Assembly: GCA_963721435.1 (NCBI GenBank)
Contig: CAVRJC010000012.1
Span: forward strand, 1,054,001 to 1,118,000
Direction of reading: 5' to 3'
Length of the DNA: 64,000 nucleotides
From: CAVRJC01 sp963721435
Lineage (GTDB): Bacteria > Actinomycetota > Acidimicrobiia > IMCC26256 > DASPTH01
The notes beneath the pieces were generated by a model. The model ran no database searches, had not been told where the DNA came from, and saw nothing but the letters and a program-made list of their open reading frames with translations. Position numbers and translations under genes: made by a program. Below, in pieces: positions 8,377-17,526 of the stretch (position 1 is its first letter; every line of letters starts with the position of its first letter).

Positions 8377-10364
8377 ATGAGCGATTCGTTCTTCGGACCG
8401 GCCTGGGTCGACGTCGACGAGTGGCGGGACGCCCCGGTGCCGCACCGGTGCGTGCACGGTGGCTTCGAGGGCACCGACACCCGGTTCTCCTTCTACTTCC
8501 CACCGCCCGGCCAGTGGCAGGGACGACTGCTCCAGACGCTCGAGGGCGGCAACGGCGGGCACGAGAACACCGCGCAGAGTGGCGTCGGCACGATGGGCGG
8601 CATCGCGTTCGCGGCCGCGAGCGGCGCGTACCTCGTGGAGTCGAACCAGGGTCACATCGGCAGCGACCTGTCGATCATGTTCAGCGAGCCCACCGTGCAC
8701 GCGTACCGCGCGAGCGCGCAGTCGGCGCGGTACTCGCACCAGCTCGCGGCCGAGATGTACGGCGCGGCACCGCAGCACGGGTACGTCTACGGCGGGAGCG
8801 GCGGGTCGGCGCGCGTCATCCTGTGCCTCGAGCAGTGCCCCGACGTGTGGCAGGGCGCGGTCCCGTTCATCACCGGGCACGCGTCGTCGTGGTCGCTCGG
8901 GTTCTCGGTGCAGGCGCACGCAGCTCGTCTGCTCGGTCCGCAGATCGCGTCGGTCGATCGACGCGGTGGAGCCGGGTGGCAGTGGCGATCCGTTCGCCGG
9001 GCTCTCCGGCGCGCAACGCGACGCGCTCGCGGCGATGTATCGCGCCGGGTTCCCGCGCGGTGCCGAATCGTCGTTCGGGACGTCGGGCTACGCGGGCACG
9101 TTCGCGTCGCACATCGCCGCGCTCGAAGCCTTCGATCCCACGTACATCGACGACTTCTGGTCGGTGCCGGGCTACGCCGGCGCCGACGGGGAGCTGGCGA
9201 CGAGCCTGCTCGAGGACAAGACGACGGTGACCAGGCTGGTCACGGGGACCGAGCTCGCTGCACTCGCCGCGCGAACCGGTGAGGGCGGCCTCGCGGGGTT
9301 GTTCGCAGCGGGTGCCGGCGACACGCCGGTGGGCGCGGTGCTCGACGGCATGGAGCCGGCGTTGATGATCGGCGCCGCCCTGCGCATCGTGACGGGCGCG
9401 GCCGCGGGGCGGAAGCTGTTCTGCACCGGCACTGTCGGTGAGGTGCTCCTGGGCGCGGCCGACATCACGGAACGCTTCGAGTCGGTGCAACCGGGTGACG
9501 AGATCGTCGTCGACAACCGCGAGTACCTCGCGTACACGTACTTCCACCGCCATCAGGTCGACGCAGTCGCACCCGAGTACCGGCAGTTCCGCGTCGACGG
9601 CCGCGCGGTGCATCCGCAACGCGAGAAGGACTTCTCCCGCTCGGGGCTGCTCTCGGGCGCGAACGCAACTGGTGTCTTCGACGGCAAGATGATCGTCGTG
9701 CAGAACGCGCACGACGCCGCGTGCTGGCCGAACGCCGCGATCGCCTTCCGACGCACGGTCGCCGAGCACCATGGCGACGCCCTGGCGGAGCACTACCGAC
9801 TCTGGTTCAACGAGCACGCCGCACACCTGCCCGCGTCGTTCAACCCTCCGGGTGCCGCGCCCGTCGCGACGACCCGTCTGATCGACTACGGAGGGTCGCT
9901 CGAGCAGGCGCTCCGCGATCTCATGGCGTGGGTCGAAGACGGCGTCGACCCACCGCAGGAGTCGGGCTACACGCTCGATGACGACCAGCGGCTGACGCTC
10001 GCCCCGGACGCCGCGGCGCGTGGCGGTGTGCAACCGGTCGTGCGCGCCGCGGCCAACGGCGCGATCCGTGCGGATGTCAGTGCGGGGTCCTCGGTGGCGC
10101 TCACCGTGGATGCCGAGACGCCTCCCGGTGGAGGGACGATCATCGGCGTCGAGTGGGACTTCGACGGCACGGGCGAGTTCCCGTTCTCCCACGAGGCCGT
10201 CGACGGCTCTCAGCGCGCGCTGCGGCTCGAGGTCGTGCACGCAGTTCGACGAGCCGGGTACCTACTTCCCGTGTGTGCGCGTCACCGCACACCGCGAGGG
10301 CGACGTCACGTCGCCGCACTGCCGGCTGGTCAACCTCGGCCGGGTGCGAGTCGTGGTGACGTGA
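8377..10364 (+). CDS. Tannase-like alpha/beta hydrolase with C-terminal PKD domain (two frameshifts)
   Basis: The ATG follows a GAGGAGGGGG ribosome site. The N-terminal ~550 residues resemble tannase/feruloyl-esterase-like alpha/beta hydrolases: GxLLQTLEGGNGGHENTAQ, then the nucleophile loop YGGSGGSAR with Ser141. The C-terminal ~95 residues form a PKD domain (ADVSAGSSVALTVDAET...VEWDFDGTGEFPF...FDEPGTYFPCVRVTA). No signal peptide is seen. The frame breaks at ~8957 and ~10242, and removing one extra G at each restores a continuous 661-residue protein. It probably cleaves carboxylic esters; the natural substrate is unknown. It is divergent from the PAP2-GMC gene run. Confidence 0.75.
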
Positions 10365-10498
10365 GCCGCGCGAGTCGATGCGTTGCAGGTGCTCGAGCAG
10401 CCCGTCGGGCCGCCAGCGCCCGAGGTCGGGGGTGCGGAAGCCGCGGCGACCGTCCGGAGTGACGAAGAAGTGTGCCACGGTGAGCTCGGCGGCCCTCC

Positions 10499-10906
10499 TC
10501 AGGCCTTGCGGCGCACCGCCCATGTCGCGGAGGCACGCGCGATCACGTCACCGGCACCGTCGGTGATCCGGGACTCGACGAAGGCGACGCTGCGCGCCGC
10601 ACGCACGACGTCGGAGCGCACCGCGAGCGCGGTGCCCGCTTCGGGTGCGCGGACGATCTGGTACGAGAGGTCGAGCGTGGAGCCGCGGTCACCGGATTCG
10701 AGCGCGCTGTTCACCGCGAAGTTCATCGCCGCGTCGAAGACCACGCCGTACACGCCACCGTGCACGCCTCCGACGGGATTGCACGCGAGCTCGGTGGGCG
10801 TCCACGTGGCTTCCACGTACCCCTCGCCGTAGCGGTCGAAGTGCAACCCGAGCTGGGCGAGGAGCGGCATGCCACCGTCGCCGAGTGACCGGTCCATGTT
10901 CCGCAT
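10499..10906 (-). CDS. PaaI-type hotdog thioesterase
   Basis: 135 residues with the hotdog signature NPVGGVHGGVYGVVFDAAMNFA: the helix-start Gly/His block of the PaaI/YbgC-like acyl-CoA thioesterases, followed by a strand TLDLSYQIVRAP. It would hydrolyse acyl- or aryl-acyl-CoA in the cytoplasm. It is divergent from the acetyl-CoA acyltransferase gene that begins 70 bases away, so both may share a control region and belong to fatty-acid or aromatic-acid breakdown. The 134 bases between its stop and the hydrolase gene hold no convincing feature. Confidence 0.85.
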   Translation of the reverse strand: MRNMDRSLGDGGMPLLAQLGLHFDRYGEGYVEATWTPTELACNPVGGVHGGVYGVVFDAAMNFAVNSALESGDRGSTLDLSYQIVRAPEAGTALAVRSDVVRAARSVAFVESRITDGAGDVIARASATWAVRRKA

Positions 10907-10976
10907 GGTCGCTGAGGTTACCGGTGGCCTCGAGGCCTACGCTCCGGAAGGTGGTTGCACGACCGGGGAGCACGAC

Positions 10977-12134
10977 GTGACTGACGCCGTCATCATCGAT
11001 GCAGTACGGACGCCGCTCGGGCGCCGCAACGGCAAGCTCGCGGGCTGGCATCCCGTCGACCTCGCTGCCCACACCCTGCGGGCGTTGGTGGATCGCAACG
11101 ATCTCGACCCCGGCGTGGTCGACGACGTCGTGATGGGGGTCGTGATGCAAGTCGGGGAGCAGACGCTGTGCACCGGGCGCAACGCCGTGCTCGCGGCGGG
11201 CTTCCCCGATCACGTGCCGGGCACGTCGATCGACCGTCAGTGCGGCTCGTCACAACAGGCGATCCACTTCGCCGCGCAGGGGGTGCTGGCGGGCGCCTAC
11301 GAGGTCGTCATCGCGGCCGGCGTCGAGAGCATGACGCGCGTCCCCATGGGCTCGTCGTTGCTCGCCGGTCAGAGCCCGTTCGGCCCGAAGCTGCACGAGC
11401 GGTACCCGAACCTCGTGCCCCAGGGCATCTCCGCCGAGCTGATCGCAGAGAAGTGGGGCCTGGCGCGTGAGGAGCTCGACGCGTTCGCGCTGGAGTCTCA
11501 CCGGCGCGCCGCGCGCGCCACGGACGAAGGTCGCTTCGATCACCAGATCGTCCCCGTTCCCGTGAGTACCGCAGACGGCAGCGAGATGATGACGCGCGAC
11601 GAGGGCATCCGGCCCGACACGTCGCTCGAACGCCTCGCCGCGCTCAAGCCGTCGTTCCAACCCGACGGCGGTGTGATCACTGCAGGGAACTCGTCGCAGA
11701 TCACCGACGGCGCGGCCGCGGTGCTCATCACGAGCGAGGAGGCGGCCGTGCGCCTCGGGCTCACGCCGCGCGCGCGGTTCCACACGTTCGCGCTCGCGGG
11801 CAGCGATCCGATCCTCATGCTCACGGCGCCGATGCCGGCGACGGAGAAGGTGCTCGCCCGCAGTCACCTCACGCTCGACGACATGGATCTCATCGAGATC
11901 AACGAGGCGTTCGCGTCGGTCGTGCTCGCGTGGGAGCACGACCTGCATCCCGACATGAGCACGGTCAACGTGAACGGCGGCGCGATCGCGCTGGGGCACC
12001 CGCTCGGCGGCTCGGGCGCGCGCCTCGCGACCACGTTGCTGCACGAGCTCGAGCGCACGGGTGGCCGCTACGGGCTCCAGACGATGTGCGAGGGCGGCGG
12101 CATGGCCAACGCGATGATCGTGGAACGTCTGTGA
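10977..12134 (+). CDS. Thiolase (acetyl-CoA acyltransferase)
   Basis: 385 residues, full thiolase length. The acyl-accepting nucleophile is Cys89 in DRQCGSS. NEAFA (~309-313), GHPLGGSGAR with His341 and CEGGGMANA with Cys371 complete the active site. It catalyses thiolytic cleavage of 3-ketoacyl-CoA (beta-oxidation) or the reverse Claisen condensation. GTG at 10977 was chosen because it follows GGGGAG and puts DAVIIDAVRTPLG at the N-terminus as in the family; ATG codons further upstream would add an unrelated extension. The next gene starts inside its stop codon (GTGA). Confidence 0.92.
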   Translation: MTDAVIIDAVRTPLGRRNGKLAGWHPVDLAAHTLRALVDRNDLDPGVVDDVVMGVVMQVGEQTLCTGRNAVLAAGFPDHVPGTSIDRQCGSSQQAIHFAAQGVLAGAYEVVIAAGVESMTRVPMGSSLLAGQSPFGPKLHERYPNLVPQGISAELIAEKWGLAREELDAFALESHRRAARATDEGRFDHQIVPVPVSTADGSEMMTRDEGIRPDTSLERLAALKPSFQPDGGVITAGNSSQITDGAAAVLITSEEAAVRLGLTPRARFHTFALAGSDPILMLTAPMPATEKVLARSHLTLDDMDLIEINEAFASVVLAWEHDLHPDMSTVNVNGGAIALGHPLGGSGARLATTLLHELERTGGRYGLQTMCEGGGMANAMIVERL

Positions 12135-12385
12135 CGCCATGGGCCGTGATCCTGCGTGTGGTCGTCGCGCTCGTGATCGGGATCACGATCTACCTGATCG
12201 GCGCGTCGCTGCTCCGGAAATTCTGGGTCGCGCCCCCGGCCGAGCCCGATCCTGACGACGTGCACCCCGTGAACCTCCGCTACCGGTGCACGATCTGCGG
12301 CGCCGAGGTCACGATGACCGCGGCGCACGGCGACGAGCCCGAGGCGCCCCGGCACTGCCGCGAAGACATGGACCTCGTGGGGTAG
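12131..12385 (+). CDS. Small one-helix membrane protein with zinc-ribbon-like tail
   Basis: 84 residues. GTG overlaps the thiolase stop (GTGA), so it is translationally coupled. Residues ~8-30 form one transmembrane helix (VVVALVIGITIYLIGASLL). The cytoplasmic tail has CTIC and, 20 residues on, HC, a likely metal-binding knuckle (YRCTICGAEVTM...PRHCREDM). It resembles short actinobacterial proteins of unknown function. No role can be assigned beyond membrane attachment and probable Zn binding. Confidence 0.7.
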   Translation: MTPWAVILRVVVALVIGITIYLIGASLLRKFWVAPPAEPDPDDVHPVNLRYRCTICGAEVTMTAAHGDEPEAPRHCREDMDLVG

Positions 12386-12401
12386 AGGGCCCGTCGAGCA
12401 G

Positions 12402-12421
12402 TTTTCCACAGCTGTGGAAAA
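12402..12421. promoter_or_regulatory. Perfect 20-bp palindrome made of two DnaA-box-like halves
   Basis: TTTTCCACAGCTGTGGAAAA is exactly self-complementary. Each arm reads TTTTCCACA, one or two changes from the DnaA box TTATCCACA / TTGTCCACA. It lies between two convergent genes, next to crgA, whose cluster is close to oriC in mycobacteria. As a terminator the order is wrong (T-run before, A-run after the stem), so a protein-binding site is more likely. Confidence 0.45.
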
Positions 12422-12466
12422 ACCTGTGCGAAGTTACAGCCGTGGCGTTCGGACAAACCGCGCGAA

Positions 12467-12700
12467 CTAGCGGAAGAACGTCGAAAAGATGAAGCCGGCG
12501 ATCAACAGCACCAGCCCGATGAGCAGGTTGACGTTGCTGGCCTCACCGCCCGGCAGGATCTGCAGGTAGTTGCCGGCGATCACCACGATGCCGAGGAGCA
12601 GGCAGGTGAACATCGTTACCGGTACCCACAGCTTGCTCGGCGGCGCCTTCTTCGGCGCCGGCGGCGTGTAGCGCGAGCGCTTGCTCTTCGACTGCGGCAC
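12467..12700 (-). CDS. crgA: Cell division protein CrgA
   Basis: 77 residues: a basic, Pro-rich start (MPQSKSKRSRYTPPAPKKAPPSKLWVPV), then two transmembrane helices (~30-45 and 57-75) separated by a short outer loop. This is the size and layout of actinobacterial CrgA, which recruits septal peptidoglycan enzymes and interacts with FtsZ/FtsI/PBPs. Position next to trpG/pabA and the pknB-pbpA-rodA-pstP-fha cluster matches the mycobacterial locus and supports the call. Confidence 0.88.
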   Translation of the reverse strand: MPQSKSKRSRYTPPAPKKAPPSKLWVPVTMFTCLLLGIVVIAGNYLQILPGGEASNVNLLIGLVLLIAGFIFSTFFR

Positions 12701-12787
12701 GAGCGGAGGTTAGCGAACCCCCGGGAGGCGGAGCTCCGCGCCCAAACCTCTGGGAGGGCACCGTCGGCACCCGGGTACGGTGACGGC

Positions 12788-13384
12788 GTGCGGGTGCTCG
12801 TGATCGACAACTACGACTCGTTCGTGTACAACCTCGTCCAGTACCTCGGTGAGCTGGGCGCGGCGCCGATCGTGTACCGGCACGACGCTGTGGGCATCGA
12901 AGCGCTTCGCGCGCTCGAGCCCGACGCGGTGCTCGTGTCGCCCGGCCCGGGGCGTCCCGAGGACGCCGGCGTCTCCAACGACGCCATCCGGGAGTTCGGC
13001 GCCGCCGGGATCCCCGTGCTCGGTGTCTGCCTCGGGCACCAGTGCATCGGCCAGATCTACGGCGGCGAGGTCGTGCGCGCGCCGCACGTGATGCACGGCA
13101 AGACGTCGAGCATCACTCACGACGGCCGCGGTGTGTTCCAGAACCTGCCCAACCCCTTCACCGCGACGCGCTATCACTCGCTCGTCGTCGCGCGTGACAC
13201 GGTGCCCGACTGCCTCGAGGTGACGGCGGAGTCGGAGGACGGTCTCGTCATGGGCCTGCGTCACAAGGACCTGCCCGTCGAAGGGGTGCAGTTCCATCCC
13301 GAGTCGATCCTCACCGAGGCCGGTCACACGTTGCTCGGCAACTTCCTCGGCCGCACGGGTATCGAGCGCCAAGTCGCGCGGTAA
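12788..13384 (+). CDS. trpG: Glutamine amidotransferase of anthranilate / 4-amino-4-deoxychorismate synthase
   Basis: 198 residues, a class I glutamine amidotransferase. The triad is Cys81 in GVCLGHQ, His170 and Glu172 in GVQFHPES; SPGPGRPEDAG is the oxyanion/ammonia-channel loop. It supplies ammonia from glutamine to TrpE or PabB, so it may serve tryptophan, folate or both; the synthase partner is not in the window. It is divergent from crgA by 87 bases and convergent with mutY. Mycobacteria have the same gene in this place (named trpG or pabA). Confidence 0.88.
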   Translation: MRVLVIDNYDSFVYNLVQYLGELGAAPIVYRHDAVGIEALRALEPDAVLVSPGPGRPEDAGVSNDAIREFGAAGIPVLGVCLGHQCIGQIYGGEVVRAPHVMHGKTSSITHDGRGVFQNLPNPFTATRYHSLVVARDTVPDCLEVTAESEDGLVMGLRHKDLPVEGVQFHPESILTEAGHTLLGNFLGRTGIERQVAR

Positions 13385-13388
13385 GTCG

Positions 13389-14162
13389 TCACGGAAGCGC
13401 GGCGTAGCCGTCGGCGATCTCCGCGAGGCCGTCGGCAACGAGTGACGCGAGCGCGTCCGTGTCGAGATCGGCCGCGCGCGCCGGCCCCTCGCGCAGCCGA
13501 CGCAGCACGCGACCACGACGTTGACGAAAGCTGCCCGCGAACGGCGGCTGCCGCGATCGAGTCTCATCTGGAAGCACACCGCGCGTCGTGCACCGGCGAC
13601 GCAGCGGGCACGCGGTGCACGACGGGTCGCGCGGGCGGCACAGCAACGCGCCGACGTCCATCAACGCGAGCAACCGGTCACGTCCGTGCAGCGGCCGTCC
13701 GAGCTCGACCATCGCCGCTTCCGCCTCGGTCGTCGTGAGCCGACGGCCGCGCACGCGTTCGACGACGCGACGTACGTTCACCTCGATCGCGGGAAGGTCC
13801 TCGTCGTCGGCCTGCGCCACGATCGCAGCGGCGGTGTAGCGCCCGACGCCCGGAAGATCTGCGAGGTCGTCGGGCCAGCCGTGCTCTGTGATCACCGTCG
13901 CGGCTTCCCAGAGCCGCCGCGCTCGGCGTGGGTAGCCGAGGTTGCCCCACGCCGCGATCACCGCACCGGGCCCGGCCGCAGCCATCGCCTCGGGCGTGGG
14001 GAACTCGGCCAGGAAGTCGTCGTACCGCGCCGCGACGCGCGGCACCTGCGTCTGGTGGAGCATCACCTCCGACACGAGGATCGCCCACGGGTCACGCGTC
14101 GCGCGCCACGCCAGGTCGTGACGCCCGTGCGCGCGGTACCACGACTCGAGAGCGCGCGTCAG
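13389..14162 (-). CDS. mutY: A/G-specific adenine glycosylase MutY-like
   Basis: HhH-GPD DNA glycosylase with a 4Fe-4S cluster. Visible parts: RHDLAWRATRDPWAILVSEVMLHQTQV with the catalytic Glu of SEV, the helix-hairpin-helix LADLPGVGRYTAAAI, the Asp-containing AIEVNVRRVVERV region, and the cluster CRPRDPSCTACPLRRRC (C-x6-C-x2-C-x5-C). It removes adenine paired with 8-oxoG. The C-terminal NUDIX-like 8-oxoG reader of longer MutY proteins is absent. No ATG, GTG or TTG precedes the conserved WYRAHGRHDLAWR block. The only upstream candidate is a CTG overlapping the pknB stop (CTGA); GTG 14075 would delete conserved residues. Confidence 0.85.
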   Translation of the reverse strand: MTRALESWYRAHGRHDLAWRATRDPWAILVSEVMLHQTQVPRVAARYDDFLAEFPTPEAMAAAGPGAVIAAWGNLGYPRRARRLWEAATVITEHGWPDDLADLPGVGRYTAAAIVAQADDEDLPAIEVNVRRVVERVRGRRLTTTEAEAAMVELGRPLHGRDRLLALMDVGALLCRPRDPSCTACPLRRRCTTRGVLPDETRSRQPPFAGSFRQRRGRVLRRLREGPARAADLDTDALASLVADGLAEIADGYAALP

Positions 14163-16015
14163 ATGCCCACCGAGATGGTCACGGTGTCCAGCCGCTTCAG
14201 CTTGGTACCGGCGGGCGGGGACTGCGAGATGACCTTGCCCTTGTTGGCCGGCGTCGACGGCGTCTGCGCGATCGTCACGTTGAAGCCGAGCCCGGTCAGT
14301 TGCGCCGCGGCGGCGTCCTGTGTCTGACCGACGACGCTCGGGACCTCGATCAGGTCGGGGCCGGTCGAGACCAGCAGCTTGATGGGCGCAGTCTTCTGGG
14401 TGGGCGTGCCGGCGGGCGGGTCGGTGCCGATCACCATGCCGACGGGAACTGTGTCGCTCGGGCTGTCGGTTCTGGTCACGGTGAGGAACCCGGCCTGGTT
14501 CAGCGCGGTCGTCGCGGCCGCGGGGTCCTGGCCCTTGACGTCGGGAATCGCGACCGGCGGTTCCTGCGCCACGTACACGGTGATGACGGGGTTCGCGGCT
14601 CCTGGCGGCGGCTTCGGGATCTTCCCGCCCGCGACCGGGAGCGTCTCGACGACCGTCCCCGGGGGCTTGTCCGGAGTCGGTCGTTCCACGAAGAACGGCG
14701 TCAGGTGCTTCGTCTGCATGATCGCGGTGGCTTCTTGCGTGGTCTTCCCGATGAGGTCCGGCATCGTGATGGTGGTGCTGCTGACCGTGAGCGTGACGGT
14801 GCTGCCCTTGCCGACCCGGCTCCCGGCCTCGGGCGTCTGCGCCAGCACCTGATCGGCCGCCTGGTCGCTGCCGTCGTCGTCGACGCGCACGACCTTGAAC
14901 TGCAGGCCAGTCAGCGTTGCGTTGGCCTGGCTGAACAGTTGTCCGACCACGGGGGGGACGTCGGCCTTGGGTCCGGCCGCGGTCGTCTTGCCGAAATCGG
15001 ACTGCACGAGGAGCACGCCGATCAACATGAGCAGGAGCACGAACGCGATCGCGACGGTGACCACGGCACCCCAGCTGCGTTTCCGGCGCGGCGGAGCGGG
15101 TGCAATCGGGCGCGGAGAAGGTGTCGCCGCCGCGTACGGAACCGACGCCGCCGGAGGCACCGGCGGCAGGTTCGGCCCGCCGACGAGGGGGCGCCCGCGT
15201 TCGAAGCGGAGCAGGTCGGCGCGCAGGTCGTCGGCCGACTGGTAGCGCCGGTCGGGGTCCTTCGTCATCGCGGTGAGCACCGCGAGATCCATCGCGTCGG
15301 GAACCGCAGGGTTCACGCGCGACGGCGGTACCGGCGCTTCACGCACGTGTTTGTACGCGACCGACACGGGGTTGTCGGCGATGAACGGCGCGACACCGGT
15401 GAGCATCTCGTAGAGCACGACGCCGAGCGCGTACACGTCGGCGCGTCCGTCGAGATCGAGTCCCTGCGCCTGCTCGGGCGAGAAGTACGTCGCGGTGCCC
15501 ATCACCAAGCCGGTCTTGGTGAGGTCGTCGCTCTGCTCGGCGCGGGCGATGCCGAAGTCGGTGACCTTCACCTGCCCGGCCGGCGTGAGCAGCACGTTGC
15601 CCGGCTTGATGTCACGGTGCACGACGCCGTTGCGGTGCGCGAACGAGAGCGCATCGGCGATCTCGGCCGCGATGCGCGCGGCCTCGAGCGCGGGGAGGCG
15701 CGTGTACTCGCGGAGCACCTCCCTCAGGGTGCGACCGGCGACGTACTCCATGACGATGAAGTAGTTGCCGCCGTCCTCACCCCAGTCGTAGACCGCGACG
15801 ATGTTCGGGTGGTTCAGGCTCGCCGCCGACTGCGCTTCGCGGCGAAACCGGGCGATGAAGGTGGGATCCGTGGCGAAGCCGGGTGACAGCACCTTGACCG
15901 CGACGTCGCGGTCGAGGAGGCGGTCGCGCGCGAGGAAGACCTCGGCCATCCCGCCCCGCCCGATCTCGGGTCCGAGCTCGTAACGGTCGGTGAACATCTG
16001 ACCGTCGGCCGGCAT
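14159..16015 (-). CDS. pknB: Ser/Thr protein kinase PknB with four PASTA domains
   Basis: 618 residues. Kinase domain ~11-275: GRGGMAEV P-loop, Lys41 in VAVKVL, HRDIKPGN with catalytic Asp135, DFG Asp153, and a Thr-containing activation loop. A Pro-rich juxtamembrane stretch precedes one transmembrane helix (~330-352). Four PASTA repeats follow outside (PPVVGQ..., MPDLIGK..., IPDVKGQ..., VPSVVGQ...), which sense muropeptides or lipid II. It controls growth, wall synthesis and division. It is downstream of pbpA and upstream of mutY. Mycobacteria have an additional pknA here, which is missing in this cluster. Confidence 0.95.
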   Translation of the reverse strand: MPADGQMFTDRYELGPEIGRGGMAEVFLARDRLLDRDVAVKVLSPGFATDPTFIARFRREAQSAASLNHPNIVAVYDWGEDGGNYFIVMEYVAGRTLREVLREYTRLPALEAARIAAEIADALSFAHRNGVVHRDIKPGNVLLTPAGQVKVTDFGIARAEQSDDLTKTGLVMGTATYFSPEQAQGLDLDGRADVYALGVVLYEMLTGVAPFIADNPVSVAYKHVREAPVPPSRVNPAVPDAMDLAVLTAMTKDPDRRYQSADDLRADLLRFERGRPLVGGPNLPPVPPAASVPYAAATPSPRPIAPAPPRRKRSWGAVVTVAIAFVLLLMLIGVLLVQSDFGKTTAAGPKADVPPVVGQLFSQANATLTGLQFKVVRVDDDGSDQAADQVLAQTPEAGSRVGKGSTVTLTVSSTTITMPDLIGKTTQEATAIMQTKHLTPFFVERPTPDKPPGTVVETLPVAGGKIPKPPPGAANPVITVYVAQEPPVAIPDVKGQDPAAATTALNQAGFLTVTRTDSPSDTVPVGMVIGTDPPAGTPTQKTAPIKLLVSTGPDLIEVPSVVGQTQDAAAAQLTGLGFNVTIAQTPSTPANKGKVISQSPPAGTKLKRLDTVTISVGI

Positions 16016-16062
16016 CGCAGCAGGCTACAAGTCTGCTCGGTCAGTTCTTCGGCGGTCCGGGA

Positions 16063-17526
16063 TCACACGCCGAGCAGCGCCTGCAGCACCTGCTTGGCGA
16101 TCGGCGCGGCGATCGCGCCACCCGTCGCGTCGTCGCCACCGTTCGTCCCGCCGTGCTCGACGATCACCGACACCGCGTACTGCGGGTTGTCGGCCGGGGC
16201 GAACGCCACGAACCACGCGTGGGGCTTGGACCCGGGCGTCGACTGCGCGGTGCCGGTCTTGCCCGCCACCTGGATCCCCGGGATCTGGGCGCCGGTACCG
16301 GTGCCACGCTGCACGACCTGCACCATCATGTCGGTGAGTGCCCGCGCGTTCTGCGGCGTGATGCACGTCTTCCAGGGTGAGTTCTGGATGGTCTTGACCG
16401 TGGCGCCATCGGAGTCCTGGATCTCGTGCACGACGTGCGGCGCCATGATCACGCCACCGTTGGCGATGCCCGCGGCCGCGAGCGCCATCTCGAGCGGGGT
16501 GACCGCGACGTCCTGCTGGCCGATGGCGTCCTTGGCGAAGAACGACTTGTTGGCGTCGTAGGACCCCGCCGCGGGGCCGGTGCTCCCGACCGCGCCGGGC
16601 AGGTCGAGCGGCGGCGGGCCGACGCCGACGCCGCAATTGTTGATCGCCGGTACGAACGCGTTTCCGAGGTCGAGGCCGATCTGGCCGAATGTCGTGTTGC
16701 ACGAGTGCACGAGGCTCTCGGTCAGGTTGCCCCCGCAGAGCTCGCCGCCGAAGTTGAACAGCCGGTCCGTCGTCTGCGGGAGCGGGATGGATTCGACGAC
16801 GGGATAGAAGGGGTCGAGGGGTGTCGCGAGCCCGGTGTCGAGCGCGCCCGCGCTGGTGATGATCTTGAACGACGATCCCGGCGGGTAGATCTCGCTGTAC
16901 GTGCGCGCCAGCGCGGGCTTCGTGTCCGAGTTGATCGCGTTGTACGTCGCTTGCACGACCTGCGAGTCGTGGCTGGCCATCAGGTTCGGGTTGTAGGTGG
17001 GGTTGGAGAACATCGCGACGATCTCACCGGTGCGCGTGTCGATGGCGACCACCGCGCCGCGCTCACCGCCGAGGGCGTCGGCTGCGGCCTGCTGCGCCTT
17101 CTGCGAGATCGAGAGGACGACGTTCCCGGTGTTGTTCTTTCCGGTGAAGATCCCGCCGAGGTCGCTCAGCTGAAAGCCCTGGTCGCGGCCGGTGAGGATC
17201 TTGTCGTAGCTCTCCTCGACACCGGTGTTGCCGACGAGGAACGACTGGTAGCCGCTGATCTGCGCGAACAGGTCGGGGAGTGGGTACGTGCGTTGGTACT
17301 TGAAGTCGCCGCCGCCGGTCGTCTTCGTCGACGTCGCCACGATCGCCCCGTCCGCGGTGAGGATCTGGCCGCGCGGACGGTTGAACTCGTCGATCTGGTG
17401 GCGCACGTTGAGCGGGTTGTTCTTCAGGTTGTCGGCGTCGACGACCTGAAGGTACGTGAGCTGCGCGACCAGGATGAGGATGAGCACGCTCACCGCGATG
17501 CCGACGCGGCGGATGGCGCGATTCAC
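16063..17526 (-). CDS. pbpA: Class B penicillin-binding protein PbpA
   Basis: 487 residues. One N-terminal membrane helix (IAVSVLILILVAQLTYLQVV) is followed by a PBP dimer-like segment (NRPRGQILTADGAIVA) and the transpeptidase domain. Active-site boxes are YPPGSSFK (SxxK), SCN (SxN) and KTGTA (KTG). It cross-links peptidoglycan together with the RodA glycosyltransferase. GTG start overlaps the rodA stop (GTGA), so rodA and pbpA are coupled. Cluster context (pknB, pstP, fhaA/B) indicates control by Ser/Thr phosphorylation. Confidence 0.95.
   Translation of the reverse strand: MNRAIRRVGIAVSVLILILVAQLTYLQVVDADNLKNNPLNVRHQIDEFNRPRGQILTADGAIVATSTKTTGGGDFKYQRTYPLPDLFAQISGYQSFLVGNTGVEESYDKILTGRDQGFQLSDLGGIFTGKNNTGNVVLSISQKAQQAAADALGGERGAVVAIDTRTGEIVAMFSNPTYNPNLMASHDSQVVQATYNAINSDTKPALARTYSEIYPPGSSFKIITSAGALDTGLATPLDPFYPVVESIPLPQTTDRLFNFGGELCGGNLTESLVHSCNTTFGQIGLDLGNAFVPAINNCGVGVGPPPLDLPGAVGSTGPAAGSYDANKSFFAKDAIGQQDVAVTPLEMALAAAGIANGGVIMAPHVVHEIQDSDGATVKTIQNSPWKTCITPQNARALTDMMVQVVQRGTGTGAQIPGIQVAGKTGTAQSTPGSKPHAWFVAFAPADNPQYAVSVIVEHGGTNGGDDATGGAIAAPIAKQVLQALLGV

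Noticed and set aside
5995..8919. A 974-codon minus-strand open frame
   Set aside because: It is a chance join: the middle is the real GMC frame, and both ends are shadow frames of other genes in GC-rich sequence.
10140..10523. Minus-strand frame containing AHFFVTPDGRRGFRTPDLGRW
   Set aside because: Most of it is antisense to the PKD domain; only ~40 codons are free, with no recognisable family.
12402..12421. Rho-independent terminator between convergent genes
   Set aside because: The palindrome has no loop and the T and A runs are on the wrong sides for a U-tract.
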